A stretch of 64,000 nt of DNA. Origin: Eremophila alpestris peregrina (taxonomy: Eukaryota; Chordata; Aves; Passeriformes; Alaudidae). Location of the stretch: contig WMCF01000016.1 of assembly GCA_009792885.1 (NCBI GenBank), forward strand, positions 14,094,662-14,158,661, written 5' to 3'. Position 1 is the stretch's first letter, and every line of letters begins with the position of its first letter. Shown here in pieces: positions 21,126 through 35,340 of the stretch. The notes beneath the pieces were generated by a model. It was given only the letters and a program-made list of their open reading frames with translations. It was not told the origin of the DNA and made no database searches. The translations under genes and the position numbers were made by a program.

Positions 21126-24100
21126 GGGCAAGCAGCCATGAGCCTTGTCTGAACTTGCCTTCTGTTTGTTCCCCTTTGAAAGCAAGGAGTCAAAGTCTTT
21201 TGTCAGAGGAGTGTTTGTGAGGCACAAGATGGTGGGTTGGGCCTCTGAAGCAGCCAGGAGCTATCAGGCTGTTTGTTCCAAGCCTAGGAAATCCCCCAAA
21301 AGAGGAGTTCCTCACATCCAGAGGCCCTTCACGTTGCTGTTATAGATGGCTCTGAGGTACATCTGCAAGTAAGGGTTGGTGTGGGCACTGCACTTGGTAC
21401 CATGCCCCAAGCAAGGCTGTGGAAATACTTGTCTGGTCTAAAATCCCAAATTAATTCCGTGTTGGTTTGCATCTACTTTCCCTTCTGATTTCTGTTGCAA
21501 TTCAAGGTTTTGCTTCCCAGGACTCAGACCCTGGTGTGTAGATGCAAGGGAGCTTGGCTGCTGGAGAAAGCATGAATGTACAAAATTACTGGGACTGTTT
21601 CACAGCTTGGACTCACAGTCTACTCACCTGCCTTCTGCCACTCTGATCAACAGCAAAGAGGGGTGACAAGGTTCTTGCTCATCTCCTGGCAAGGCTTGGC
21701 AAGCTGAAAATTAATAAATAAGTCAATTGTGAGTAATAGAAACAATTGCGAGGATGTGGTGTGTGGTTCAACCAGCTATCACTGCTGTGGTAATGCAACA
21801 GGGCATGTGATTAGACTGGGAAATTGCTGTAGCAATACCAGGATTTACAGCACGAGTCCCACAGAAGGAGTAGTCGTGGGAGACACACACAGACACTCAG
21901 AGCTTGCAAAAGGACTTAGCAAAGTGTCTGAACAAGGCCACCACCATCTTTCAGACTGTTAAGGAACCCATAGAAGTAACGAGAGGTGTCCTGCACCATG
22001 CTGGTATTTGTGCTTTAAATCAGTTACAACTTGTCAGAGTTTTTGAGGAATATGTCACCAGCTGGGCTGATTTAAAAGGTGTTTTCTGGTTCATTTCTCT
22101 TTGTTGTAAGGATGGTCATATATTAATAGCAGTGTAACAGCTGAAACCAGGATTCACAGATGCCTGTGCTCTTGGGCTGAGCCTAACATGCCTGGAACCC
22201 TGATCTTTGAGAACTGCTTTATATATTAGATAGCTAGTTTGGGTATTTTAAATAAAATCCTTTGCTCCCAGAGAGAAAAGCTTATTTGAGGCTTTGCTCT
22301 GAATGCACATCTCCTTTTGTTTGGGAGCTTGGATGCCAGCACCAGGGAGAAGGCAGAGGTTATCCAGTACACAGGGTCTGGGAGGCCTGGGGAGAGGAAA
22401 GCCTCTCAGCCATGGGCTGGGAAGCCACTGAAGAGCAAAGAAATGAGCTAGAGTGGCTCTTTCCCCTTAAGAAGGCAAGAACAGCTTCAGCAGTGCCACT
22501 TGCTGTGGCTTTATCAATGCCCACCTCCTGCTTTGGCCCTTGGTGTGTGTGGGGAGGACGTGGCTGTGCAGCCACTGCAGCTCAAGTGTGATGAGCAGTG
22601 TGTTCATGCTGGCAAACCCCAACTGAACTCGGAGCTTGAGTGGAACAAAACTTGCTTGCTGCTTTTCCCATTAAACCCATGCCATCCTGGCTCATGAGTG
22701 TGTGCATTTTCTGGCTTCACTGTCCAAAAGAAATGCCAAAAAAGCTGTCGGGTCTCTGGTTTGGCTTCTACCGAGGTGCTGTCCATTCTGGTGTGTCTCG
22801 TGCATATGGGCTGTAGGAGGAGAGCCCTGCCTTTGTCATCCTTGCCAGTGAGCCAGACATCTACAGTCCCTCTGCCAAGCTTGTTCTGCTGTTCAAGAGT
22901 TCTCTTTGATTTTTAAAGGGAAGTTGATTCTTAAAGCTGCTTGGAGTATGTGCTGTGCTTTCTGAAAGAGAAGTAGGCAATGATGTTCTAGTCAGAGAAA
23001 GTATTGGTTGTGAGAAAGTGTTGGTTCTTTCAGGGAATAATTCCTGCCTTGTTTTGTTGATTCTCACTATTGCCATTCTTTCATGGTCACATTTGCTCAT
23101 GGGCAGGTTGAGGGATGCATGTCATTGGAGTACTGTGTCCTGAAAATGTGAGTGCTTTCAAGAATGCCTTGGATGAGACCTCATTCCCTGAAGCCAGATA
23201 GGCTAGCCAGAAGTTGTATCCAGAGATCTGCATCTTCCCAGTGCAGCAAAGCAGCAATCAGGACCAGGAAGACTATATTTTAAAATTGTATTTGGAGTTC
23301 TGTATCAAGGACAAGTCTGTGCCTGGGACTATGCATACACTGGAGAATGTCCTCATTTCCTTAAACTTAGCATGTTAAAGAGAGGGTTACTGAAATACTT
23401 CCTACTTCTGCTCTTCCCCAGTAGTTTAGAGACAAATATAATAATTATAATTTGAAAAGGACCTAAGGAAAGAACTCAAGATATTCTTTTTTGTCTGACA
23501 TTACAAAGAGACTTTCACGCCTCATCTCCAGGCACTGCCAAGTGTGTTGTGTCTTTTGTGATAGTTATCAAACAAATAGAGTAGGTATTTCCTACCTATT
23601 GCAGGTACCCACGGGACATTGAGGTGAAGCCCCAAAGGAACCTGAGAGACTCAGGATCCCCAGAGAGGCAAGTGGGAGGTGCAGGCTGCTGCAGCCTGCA
23701 CAGTCCTACACCAAGCTGGTGAGGAAGAGTTAACTCACTTCTGTCTGAGCTGAGGCTGGAAGAAGAGGTTGATTGAACATTGGAAATCCTCTCTTCACGC
23801 CAGGTGTAACAAGGATCATCTGGTAAAAATGTGTGTCTGCCTGAGACAGATCTGCCTTAGACATGCATTAGAACGAGTGGAGTTTGCTGTCTGCTGGATG
23901 AGCCAGGTCCCCAGTTGAGCAAAGCCTAATGGAAATTGGATCCAGTCCAGAATGTCTGGATGGCATATGATATTTACTGAAATATGGCATTGCTTGTGTA
24001 AGCAGCACACCCTTCTCCCTCACTCTGGAAACCATCTGGGCTTCATGTGTGAGTGGTTGAAAACCAGAGCAGGAGAGCCTCTGATGCTGAGTGGCTCCTG

Positions 24101-27100
24101 TGATGTGTTTCCCACTCTGGCCCCCCTGCCTGGGTGTCCTTGCATTTGCAAGTGTGGGAGTCTCAGCCATGCCCCAATGTCCTCTTCAGCCACTGAGGGT
24201 TTCCTTCCCATGCTCTGCAGTGGTTGTAAATGGAGCAGGGTTGTATGAGGAGTTTGCATGGGCTTTACTGACAGGGTAGGAGGAAAAGTCTCTTGCCTCA
24301 GCCAAGGTACAATCATTTTGCTGGCCAGATCTTTCATTTCTAGCTGGGTCCACAGCCAGTAGCTTTATTGACTCTACTGATTTTTATACAAGCTGGACTC
24401 AAAGCTCCTGGGAACAAGGAAGGTTTATTTGGCATTTCTGTGCTCTTGCATAGCAAGTGTTTTTCCCAAATGTAGCTGAGCACCCTTAGCAGAGACTTGG
24501 GACAGGGCAGAGCCTCCTGTCTTTGACATAACCAGGCTCAGAAATTATTTGCCCAATTGCCGTGTTTAAAGGACAAGAGGGGACAGGAGAGTACAAAAAA
24601 ATAATGCAAGTTTGGCTGTGCTTTTCTTTAGCTTTTGGGAGGGGGGCTAGTTAAAGGTAGGACTTCTGGGGTGGGGTTAGGGTTTCCTCTGCTGTTTTCA
24701 AGGCTTTCCTTGTAGCTTCCTCTCTGTCTGTGTATGCACACTCTGTGGGTTTTGTTTCTTAGAGGGAGCATCATATGACAGCCCCAGCATCTCTGATCTT
24801 TCTGGCAGACTGATCCCTCTTCCTTCCTGAACTTGATAAACAGTCCAAGAAACTGTGCCTGTGTGTGAGTGCGAGTACGTCTGTCAGAGACCACAGCTTG
24901 TTTCTCCATTCTTGGTGTGGTTTTTCTATCCTTCCGTCAGAGTTTCTGGTGCTTCTCTGCCTTCCCATCTCCCCTCCTGCTGTGGTTTACCTGCTGCTGC
25001 CTGACTTGAAGATGTGGGTGATACGAGAACCATCAGTTTCTGAGAACCCTGACTTGTGCTCCCTGGCCTTGCAAGCTGATGGCACGGGGTTTCTGAGGTG
25101 GTGGTTGTCAGGGTTTCAGGCCTCCTTGACAGGACTTCGCAGGGCTTTCTGAACTCAGCCTGCTCGTGCAGTGCTGGCAGTTTCTTCCTGCCTAGTAGTT
25201 GCTGTGGATTGTAGGTTACCCAGATGCCCAGTGCAGGCAGATGCTGTTGGAAGAGGAAAGCCTTCTCTGTGTGTGCAAAACACTGTGGCACATCAGAGCT
25301 CCAGTTCAGACCAGGACTCTGATGTGGCAGCAGAATGTGAATTGTTCCCAGATTCCAGCTGTCTTTGGCCTAATGTGGCAAAAATACAGAGAGCCACTGA
25401 AGCAACTTCCCTTGTTTCCAACTCCAGCAGCTTGTGCTTTTGTGGCCAAAGGAGCTGGCTCCAGCTATGGTACTGCTGCTGGAAAGTGGAAATGCCCTGT
25501 GTGCAGATACCCATCAAGGCCCAGGAGGGTCTGGAGGCCTGACCTTTGTACTCAACTCAGAGAGGGTCTTGTGGACTAGGACTCATCATAACCCCTTAGA
25601 GCTGTGCAATCCCTTGGGCTGAGGGGTGCATTTTCCTTAGTTCCTGAAGAAGTGCACATTTGAATCTCAGTCTCCTCCCTAGGTCACTGCAGTCTGAGTT
25701 GCCAGAACCAGGCTGGACTAGCCTTATAGGGTGTCTTCAGCTTCTCTAGCTGAATCTGCCCCTTTCCTCAAGTGTAGTTGATGATTGAGAACTGTTGTGA
25801 GCTCATTCCCATCCTCCAGGGTTGGAGAAAACTTCCCACTTCTGTGTTCTCTTCCTGTCTCTTGGAGCCCTAGAGAGATCCAGCAACTTGGTGTTCAGCA
25901 GCAGCATTTAAACAGGTCACTTCACTATGGAGGTACCTTTTCTGCTCCCTCCCTTCCTTTTTCCTGCTTTGGCAGATTGCCTGGCCTGATTGACTGCATT
26001 TTGATTCATCTCTGCTATTTAATCTCCTCCCTGGAGAAAGATGGGCAGGAGAGATGCTGTTGCTGCCCTGAGGTAGGAATCAAGAGCTGTGGAGTGTTAT
26101 TTCATTCAGTCAAAAAAAGCCCTCTAAGAGCACAGAGGACATGTTGTGCTGCAGTGAAAGGAGGCTTTGAGGGATCATGTAATCTGCCCTCGCCTGGCCT
26201 TGTGCTGTCTCTTGCTGTAGGGCTGGAATCAAAATACCATCTCAGATACTGCAGCCCAATTGATTGGAGCTGTTTCAACCAATTCCATCTCTGAGTTCTG
26301 GAGGAAGATCTTTCTTTCCTCCTTCCCCATCCTGGTCAGATAACATGCAGGAAACTTGGTGTCCAGATGAGAGGCTCATCTTTTGCAGGGACGTGACCCT
26401 GTGAAGGACACAAACAACTTTCTGGCGAGTGGGGATAGGTGAGCTAAGGATGTTGGAACAGGAGAGTGATAGGAGGGAGCAGATGAAATGATGTCCTCCA
26501 TTTCTTTCACCCAGAGAGGGTTTCAGGGTCCAAGGGCTGGAATACAGATGAGCAGCTGCGAGGCAGAGGCTGGAAAGAGCTTTTTTTGTTTGTGCTGAAT
26601 AGCACTTGGTGCATTGGCTGCCTGTGTCTAGCTGTATGCTGTCCTACAGGGATGAGAGCTGTGCCCTGTTGTCTTTTCTCATCCTCTTTCCCTGGAACTC
26701 TCTGGGATGATGTCTCCTTAGGCTGAGCTGCCTCTGGGGTCCCTCTCAAGGGATGCTGACTGATGATGTGCACTGAACTTGAAGGCAGTGGGGTTTGGCA
26801 TTTTCTCTTACCTATAGAAAGGTGGTTTTCTTTGTGGTTTGCCATGGCAAAGAGGGATTGAGGGTACCAAAACATGCTCAGGCCAGTCTTGAGTGAAAAA
26901 ATAGGGCTTAGAGCTCTGATGTTGGTTGAGTTCTGCCAAGTGAGACTTTCTGTACTCCTCCATGTTGCCTGTGTCCCTTGGCAGGACGGGAATGGGATGA
27001 GAGCTCCCAGTGAATGTGTTCATTTCTCCCGGGCTGTATCTCTCCTGAGCTCTTGGAAGTCCACATAAGGAAAGACCTTATGTGACTATGAAATACAGAG

Positions 27101-30100
27101 CCTTTATCCAGCCATTTCCAGTGCTGTTCTTTAGCAGGACACAGCCTCCTGGGGCAGGACTCTGAAGGGAGCCAAGTCCTACTTCCAACTTAATTTCTTC
27201 TGACCACTGCTGTCCTAGACCAGCTCACATATCAAAGGCCTGTTGAGAGCAGGGTCCCATGATCTTTTTTATTTCTTTTTCACTCTAAGTGTTTTTTTTT
27301 CTGCTGTTGGGAGTGCCTGGTCCCTTCAGGGAATGGTGGAAGGAGTTAGTGCCCTCAGCCTTGGCTGTGCTCCCTACTGATGCTCTGTACAATCTTCAGT
27401 GCCCCAGTGTGTGGAGGAAGCTGACTGCAGCTTTATTTACATGCCATGGGTGGGGATATAATAAAAGGAAGTGAAGAAGCCCATACTAACAGCAATGGCT
27501 TTTGTTTGTCATCAGCAATACTGTGAGTCTGGCCTCACTAAAAAGCAAATGGTGAATGGCCAGCTGCCATCCCATCTTGGGTTCTGTATGCTCTTGTGTG
27601 GAGAGAGGAGCAGAATCAGGCCCATTTGCTCACTGCAGGTCCTGCTGCACAAGGGGTGGGAATGATGTGATGCTCTTCCCAGGAACTAACACTGGATCAG
27701 GCACGTATTTAACCACAGAAGGTTGGGCTCTCCAAGAGTTCTCAGAGTAAGACCCCCTCCTCTTTCCAGATGCTGGAATGTCTCTGAAGAGTTCTCACTC
27801 TGGGTAGACTTTTTAATTTAACTGCTTGGCCTCTGCCCAAGGGAGTCTGTGTGGCTTTTATGGGAACGGAGTTTTAGTGGAGCAGTGAGTGCCGTGCACG
27901 TTTGAACATGTGTACCCAGTGGATCATTCAGCTGGGGATGGAATTGCACTGTTGACCACAAATGTTTGTGCATATGCATTGATTGCACTTATCTGTAAAG
28001 TTATAATCTCTACTTGGTTAAACTTCTGGTATTATACATTTGCTTGTTGTTCTCTGTGCTCTGTGAGGCTCTGCTAAGCCACCTCCTGCCCTGATGCATC
28101 CTTGTCTTTATCTTCTTGTGCCTCCCACCCAGCTGGAAAGTGGCTGTGCCACTGGGCCATGCTACCCAGCTGTGCTTTTGGGAAATAAGGGGTTTCCTTG
28201 GGGTGTCTGAGGCTGGTGGAAAAGCAGGACTGAGGACCCAGACTCTCTCCTTGGTATCCAGAAAGGATCATCATTCTGTGGCTCCCTGAAAGGAGGTGTA
28301 TGCTTGTTTCTGCAGGGAGATACACTACATCTGACTTCAAGGAGAATGATTTTGTTATTCTTATTTCTTTTAAATGAATGGGAGGATGAGGAGAGAGGAA
28401 GAACTCTGAGAATTAAAAGTTGATATGAGACTGGTAAAGGCCTGTTATAAATGCAGGGCAACAATTCAGGGTGTTTCAGTCACATAGGGAAGGAAGCATG
28501 CAAAAATAGTCTGGATCCAGTTGATGGGTTGTGCACAGCCCCTGCTCTGAGAAAGGTGGTGTAAGTTCAATGTTTTGATTGATCCTTGTGGTGTAGGATT
28601 TACCAAAGTTCCACGTTATTTTCCAGTCCTTCACTGAACTGCTGTGTGACCTCCTGGAAACTCTCTGTTACCTCTGTGTGTGCCACAGGTCTCTCCTTGT
28701 CTCTCCTTGGCTGGATCTGTTCTCTCCATGGCAGTAACCTCTCTTGTTCTTTAGGCCCTCTGCCTGAGCACAGCTCTGGTTTTGAGGTGGTAGAAACTCA
28801 CAGACTTTGTGGTGAAAAGCTAAAGCTTCCAAAGGGTCTGAGCTTCATTTCATGTATTCCAGGGAGGTACATCTGGGAGGGAAGGGGAAGATGTAAGGGA
28901 AGGTTTTGGCTGTAAAATGAAGTACCATGGGGTTTTTTATTCATTGTTTTTGTGGGCCAAGCAAAGCCTTGAGTGCTTGCTGGTGCTTCTCTCTGTCAGC
29001 TTCTTCCACTGGAAACTCCAGTTCCTTTCTCTTGTCTACCTTGGACAAATAACTGGTGTCTCAAGACCTGCAGGAATGCCAGTTGGAAAGAGTTCTCTCC
29101 TTTTCAGACTGGCTGGGCACACAGGGCTCATTTACAGCTTGCTGGCATGTGGTGGTTGTTCAGGGACTGGGCACTGCCTCCTCGCACGAGCAGAGAGAAG
29201 CCAGACTCCAAATACAAAAGAGGTAAAGGAGAAGGGATTTGTGTGGCAGATGAAGGCAGCTGACATGCCAGTGCTGGCAGTGAAAGGTGTTCAGTGGATC
29301 CTAAGCTGCAGAAAGACAGACTGCTCAGCCTCCTAACCATGCTGCTTTTGTCCAGGCCTCCCCAAACACTCATTGTGCACTCCTACTTCAGAGCAGCCCC
29401 CAGAAGCAAATACCTCTGGTAGGGAAATTTAACCTGCCACGAGTGTGAGGCTACAAAGTAAATTAGTGGTATGGTTTGTGATTGACCAGAAGATGTACTT
29501 TCTCCATCTGTGCTTGGGCACTGCTAGGCACCACTAATTTTGCAGGGATATCCCATCCAGCTTCAGCCTTCTCTTCTTCATACAACCTCTTACCGAGCTT
29601 TTTGAAGGAATGGGGAGCTGGTAGTGGTAGGAATGCCAACAGGAGAAAAGGCAGGGTGTGAAAACACACTGTTAAACAGGAGGAGTGATGTACATGGCAG
29701 CAAGTTTCCCAGGAGGCTTCCTGTGTGCTCAAGCCTCTCACTGGGGCACCAGCAGCCGTTGATAGAACTTTGGTAGGACTGCAGAAACAAAGTGCAGAGT
29801 TGTCCTAACCTACAACCCTTGTGACAGTAGCAGAAAAAGAACTTGTCTATAGCCAAGCTTTTTTTCAAGTGACACAGTCTTTAGGTAAGTGTTTCTGGAA
29901 ACATGACAGGTTTTCCTCTTGCTCTATGGGATCCCCTCACATGATGATACAATTCAGGAAAGTGCTAAATGGCATCCTGGTCAGTGTCACAGTCAGCTGG
30001 GCTTCCTGCAGGGCCTTCAAAGGGATAGAGGAGGGATGCGAAGGGGCTGACTTTGCAATAATACTGAGCTTTTGCCCAGCAGGCCCCCCTCATCTGAGTC

Positions 30101-32209
30101 TGAGAGGCATATGCCAGTGCTGTGGTGGTGACTGAGGCCAGATGGGTGCTCAGACCTGGTTGACTCCCACCTGCCCTGCCATCAGGTGTGGGGGTGTGGG
30201 TTTGGGCAAGTCTCTGTGGATTGGTGAGTTTAACACAGGCTCAGACGTGGGGGAAAAAGAGCTCACCCCTTTCTGCCTGTTCCCAGGGCCCTGCTCTGAC
30301 AGGCAGTGCCGTGCTGTCCAAGCTCCGGAGGCCTGGGGCTGCTCCAAGGCCGCCAGCTTTGCAGAGGAGAAGATGGTTTTGTTTAGCTTGCTTATATGAA
30401 GAAAATAAGTCTGTCAAACTCGGGATCTGGAAAGGAGGAGGGGAGCAGGAAGCCTTCCTGTTGGCATTTATTAGAAGGGAAATAAATGGTTTATGTTCAG
30501 GAGGCCCTGCTGGATGTGCAGTGCTTGGGGACAGTGGTCTGGTGAAAGCCTCCTGACTTCTTGAGTCCGTGGTTAGGATGTGATCTGGAATGAACAAGAA
30601 AGGGCTAAATATAGAAGCTGCTGGCTCCCATCCTGCCATGATGGCTCTGCCCTCACTGCAGTCCTGGAGGCTGCAAGCTCTGCCTATTGTTCCGGTCACA
30701 TTCTTGTGTCCCACGATGGGGCCTCTGTGATGGAATAAAATGAAGAGAAACAGATGGGAAAACAATAACCAAGGAACAGGCCCTGAGCTTTGCTGGAAGC
30801 TTCCAAAAACCCATAAATCCCCAAATGCATTTGTGCTGGATTAGGGAACTGAAGCAAAGCAAGGGCCAAATACTTCCTTTCCTGTATCCATGTGCTCTTA
30901 TTGCCCAGAGACAACTGTCTGAGGGGGCTCTACCTTGCAATAAATTATTGCAGTGGCAACTCTGTTTTCTCACAATTTTAATTATGGTGACTTGCCCATC
31001 TGCCCTTTCTCTGCACTCCCTGACCGTTTTGTCTTGCAGGCCAAGAGATGAAGTGACCCCACCTTTTCATCCTTCTCCTGTACTGCTGAGCTGGCTGCAA
31101 ACAAAACCTGGAGGGAGCCTTGCCAGGCAGTGCTGTGGTCCTCCCTGAGGTGCTGGTAAGTGCTCTACAGAGAGGAGTTGGTGACTGTGAGCCTCTGGGA
31201 AGGAGAGAGGAACTCATGGACACTGGGCAGGGAATATGACCTGCCTGAAACGTCCTGTTGGGTGATCATGAAGGTGTCAAAGTGATTGGAAGTCCTAAGA
31301 CAACTACAATTTTTTTTGTGTTTGAAGTGCAGATCGTTATCTGTAGTATCCCTTCCTTTAGTATGTGCCCATGCAAAACCCCCTGTGAGCAGCAGGGAGG
31401 ATGGATGATTCCAGAGGTGAATGAAAGAAGTTTGGTGCTTTCTGCAGAACTCTGCTTTACCTTGCAGAAAGCAAACAACTTGTTTACTCAGCTACCTGTC
31501 TGTGAAATTGCTTTGCTCACACTCAGCCACAAACTGCAGCTTCTTTCCCTCCCAGCCTGTTTGCTGCTGTCTCTTTGAGGTGGAGCAGCTCTCCAGAGGA
31601 TTAGACCAATGTTGCAGCTGGCCCGGGGGAAGAGGGAGGCTCTGCTTTGGGGAGCAGGGGACAGGATCCAGAGTGAAGTGAAATGAGGCCTTGGTTTGAA
31701 CCAACCACCTTGTGAAACCTCATCTTTTGGATCTGAGGCAGGAAGAGCTGCACAAGCTGAACCTGTGCTGTTACAGCATGGGAGCTAAGTTATTTAAAGC
31801 CAGGAGGGATCTCTATACCAGCAATCTTCATCCTTGTTAAAATTCTGCTTCTCTCCTCCTAATCCTTTCCCCAAGCATGTTTTCTTTCAGTCACCTTCCT
31901 CCCTGATATGTTTGCTTTTTCCAACCACTGCTCCATGTTAAACAGCTGTTGCTGCTCTGAATGGACAGATGCAAGGAAAGGAATGGTGAAACTTTTCATG
32001 AGCTGGAGTGGATTGGTTCAAAGCTACTGAGACCAACATCCAGGTTCACATTCTTTTTAATGGCCTTTGAATTAGGCTTGGTGTTACTCAAGTGGTTTCA
32101 TTTGCAGGACACAGGTTTTCTCAGTGGCTGGTCACTGTACTGGGGGGTATTTTGAACAGACAAATGTGTATTCTGGTATTGTAATTATATTGTTTGTTAC
32201 CTTGTTACC
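21126..32209. other. Long intergenic stretch, no gene recognised
   Basis: About 11 kb of low-CpG sequence without clear repeats. A frame at 21874-22137 (plus) reads like a protein over roughly 60 residues but has no good acceptor before it. It is discussed in the findings. Other frames (up to 174 codons, 30241-30765 minus) look accidental. I see no tRNA, no CR1 match and no promoter-like CpG island. Confidence 0.45.
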
Positions 32210-32268
32210 TTTTTTTTTTTTTTTNNNNNNNNNNNNNNNNNNNNNNNNNNNNNNNNNNNNNNNNNNNN
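32210..32268. other. Poly(T) run leading into a 44-base assembly gap
   Basis: A run of T at 32211-32224 is followed by 44 N at 32225-32268, and unique sequence resumes with TTTAAATG. The gap probably reflects failure to read through the homopolymer; its true length is unknown. Confidence 0.97.
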
Positions 32269-34679
32269 TTTAAATGATAAGGTGTTTACGCCCTTCTGTT
32301 ATTTTTGTACATAAACCACATAGGAACCTCCAAGTTCCTGGTAAAAAGTGAACTTGACATTGATACAAACCACTGTGTTGTGCACAGGAAAGTGCATTGC
32401 TTCCTTTGACTGGGTGTTGTGCTGCCAAATTTGTTTCATGTCCCTCATGTCCTCTGTGCTGCAGCACTCTGCTGCAGCTGATGTGCTCTTGTGTCTCTGC
32501 TTCCACAGCTGGGGACAAGGGGCACACCTGACAAAATGTATTTCAAAGGCAAGGAGAGTCAAATGCAACTGGTTCCTGCTCCAGTCGATGTGTTTACTTG
32601 GAGGACTGTCCTCAGAAAAAATGCTGAGGACAGGGAACTGCTCCTGCCAGCCCCGTGGTGCTACAGGAAATGAATGCTTCTGTTTTGTTACCCACCTTGG
32701 TTTTAATTAGGGCAAGCCCTGCTTCCTGCTGAACAAGGGACCAGGGGAGGTGGATTTCATGAGGGATATGAAATATGTCCTCCTTTCTTTCAGCTTGGAG
32801 CCACTGACAGCCTTTTCATGCCATCTGAATGGGATGTGGGAGGAAGCAAGGGAGGAGGAAAATGACTCCAGGCTGATTCTCTCTTTTAGGGTCTGACTTC
32901 CATTCCTGTTGTCTGGGGGGAGTGGTTTAAACCACCAGTCTGTGACCTTTTCTCAAATGCAGAGTAAATATTTTCTCAGCAGACAAGCCATTGTGAAAGC
33001 AACAGGAGAGGGCAGGGAGGTGGCAGGTATCTGTGGATGGGCTGGGTGCCAGGGTAGGTAACACCAGAGATGCCAGCACAGAGACCTCCCAACCATTTAG
33101 AGAGGGAACTGTCCAGGCCCCACAGAGTGGGAAGAGCAGAGTGTGGCTCACACAGTGAGGAACAACAAAAGAAAGGCAGTTTTCAGCAGGTGTGAGGTCA
33201 TCTAGCTCAGAGGTGAAGGAGAGAATTCTCCAGTTTGCCTTGTCTCACTTCCAAGGCACCAGCTAAAGCCTTCTGTATGTGTGTAGGTAAGAGTCCTGTT
33301 GGTCAAATGCAGTTACTGTTAAGAGATAAAACCCTTGAAACCCCAGACCAGCACATAGTAGGGCATAAATGGTTGAATCCTCAATTAATCAGCTGCACAT
33401 GTGGAAGCAAAATGTTTGGGCTTGACTGACGTATCAGATTCCATTTGGGTGGGATGGTGTTCAGTAATGCCACACTGCAGTGTTTTGTTTTGGGAAAAAA
33501 AAAGGAGTCATTTAATTCTTTCTTAACATTGAAGCTATTTGCAATTTGAAAGTGCAGCTTGGGGGAGCTGATTGCATTTCTCAGTGCCTGATTCTGAAAG
33601 TGAGCTGATTGATTTCATGAGCCAAACTGAGTGTAAATAGAACTACCTTCACATTCAGAGCCATTGGCCCTCAGGAACACAGCAGCTGGAGGGAGCTGGG
33701 AGGTCTTACTGCTGTTATGGACGGGGGCTCTTGGCTAAGAGTGACTGGGAATGATTGCTTTGTGTTGTATGGTCTGTACTGCAGGAAGAAGGAACATTTT
33801 CTTATGTGATTTTGAAAGCATTAAAACTTGCTCTAGCTCAGCCTCTGAGAGCTCACCCCATTTTTGATATCACATTGGTATCAAGTCTTCTTCCATGCAG
33901 TTTGAAGTAGGTTCTCTAAGGATGCTTTTGCCCTTGGTATGGGTAGTTTGGTTTGCTTTGCAGCTCCACACTGTCTCAGAACCAGTTTATCTTGAAGGAG
34001 GAAGGAGTCTTGCTGCAGTCCCTCGAGGCTTCATTGTGCTTGTCCCTGTACAATCACAGCCCTTAGCTGGAGGCGTTCACTTTTTGGAAAGAGCAGTCAA
34101 AGGAGTGACTGGCCCCAGGGTGCAGAGGTGCCTGGGGAGGCAGCCTCAGAGTAGACAGCAGCTCTTCAGTGACTGCAGCCAGAGGCTCAGCCATCAGCAG
34201 CCTCCTCCCTGCTTCCTCAGGGAGCCCAAGCCTCACCTAGCACTTGTGTTATTGATACCACTGCAGTTTCTGGTTACAGCCTGCAGATGACCAGGTTTGT
34301 GGGTCCTTTAGCAGTCATTTGGCTCCTGCAATGGAGGACAGAAAGGGATTGAGGTTTGGCTTGTTCTATTTATAACTCTAAGCACCTACCCAGGTAAGCA
34401 TCCCTTCAACTTTGAGAGACAGGTTCTCCATCTTCCTGTTATTGAACCACACTTGTAAATTAGGAGAATCCTTTGTCTTTACTATTTCTGTTGGCCAGTA
34501 ATGACTAATGTTTCCTTCAATATCATATTGATGCATATCTATTTCTAAAAAATAATGGCTACTGTCCAGTCCTTCCTGCCCCTTCCCACACAGCAAACTC
34601 ATCCCTCACATGTTTGGCTGGAAAAACAGCTGTGCATGAGACAGACACAGGGCAATGGCAAATCCAGCCCATGATGTAT
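32269..34679. other. Intergenic, no feature recognised
   Basis: No gene is recognisable. A short A run lies at about 33496-33505. Frames of up to 131 codons (33895-34290, plus) lack any domain. Confidence 0.45.
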
Positions 34680-35340
34680 GTTAGCAGTATAAATAGCTTA
34701 CCCCTTTCTCCTGCTCCCTGTCTTTTCTGACAGGAGTAATGGAAAGTTAAAAGAATTCGTTAACATATGATAGATATTTAAAGAAACACTTCTTCCAGTA
34801 AAATGTGTGCAGGGTTATCGACATCGTAAGGGGAGCATTTTGTCTGGCTCCTGACTGATGGGAACTCATAACGCAGTAAATTGCACCAATATGGAAGTTA
34901 ATGTACTTGGCTTTAACACGGATATTTTACTGTTATTATCACGATCAAAAGTGACATACATCACTGTGACATGTACCCAGAATGGGGGAAAAATCCCCCG
35001 GTGTAGTTGTGTCTAATAACCCAAATTATAGAGCTTTTTCTAATGCCTTTTTTATAACAGTTTTGCAGCTCTGTATTATCTGCTATTAATGTGAATTCTC
35101 CCCTATCTATAAATTTCTCAGGATTGCCTCTTCCCCTTCACTTTCCGTAATCACCATTTATTATCCACATGCTTCCCATAAAACAAGACTATAGGTGACA
35201 GAGAGAGATTGATGCTGACCTAGATACAGGCTCAGCCCCAGCTTTTTTCTTTCCTCCCCCTCAGCAATAATGTGCTTGTTACAGTGTCGAGGAGCCTTTG
35301 TTAAAAGGTTTAGCTTCTCCCAGCTGTGGGTGATAAAAAT
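34680..35340. promoter_or_regulatory. Candidate conserved non-coding element 5 (largest AT-rich island)
   Basis: About 650 bp of AT-rich sequence with unusually many isolated CpGs: CGTTAAC near 34759, ATCGACATCG near 34818, AACGCAG near 34870, ACACGG, CACGATC near 34941, CCCGG near 34998, TCCGTAATC near 35143 and GTCGAGG near 35286. TAAT/ATTA cores are frequent. A hairpin with arms GGGGGA and TCCCCC around AAAA lies at 34984-34999. TATAAATAG occurs at about 34689, but no start or transcript is evident. No frame of note crosses it. This is the strongest enhancer-like texture in the window. Confidence 0.4.

Noticed and set aside
23100..23900. Possible CR1 body
   Set aside because: A few phrases recalled CR1 coding sequence, but on reading further no stretch held up and no 3' tail was present.
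34689..34697. TATAAATAG as a promoter TATA box
   Set aside because: There is no downstream gene or CpG context, and one such match is expected by chance in AT-rich sequence.
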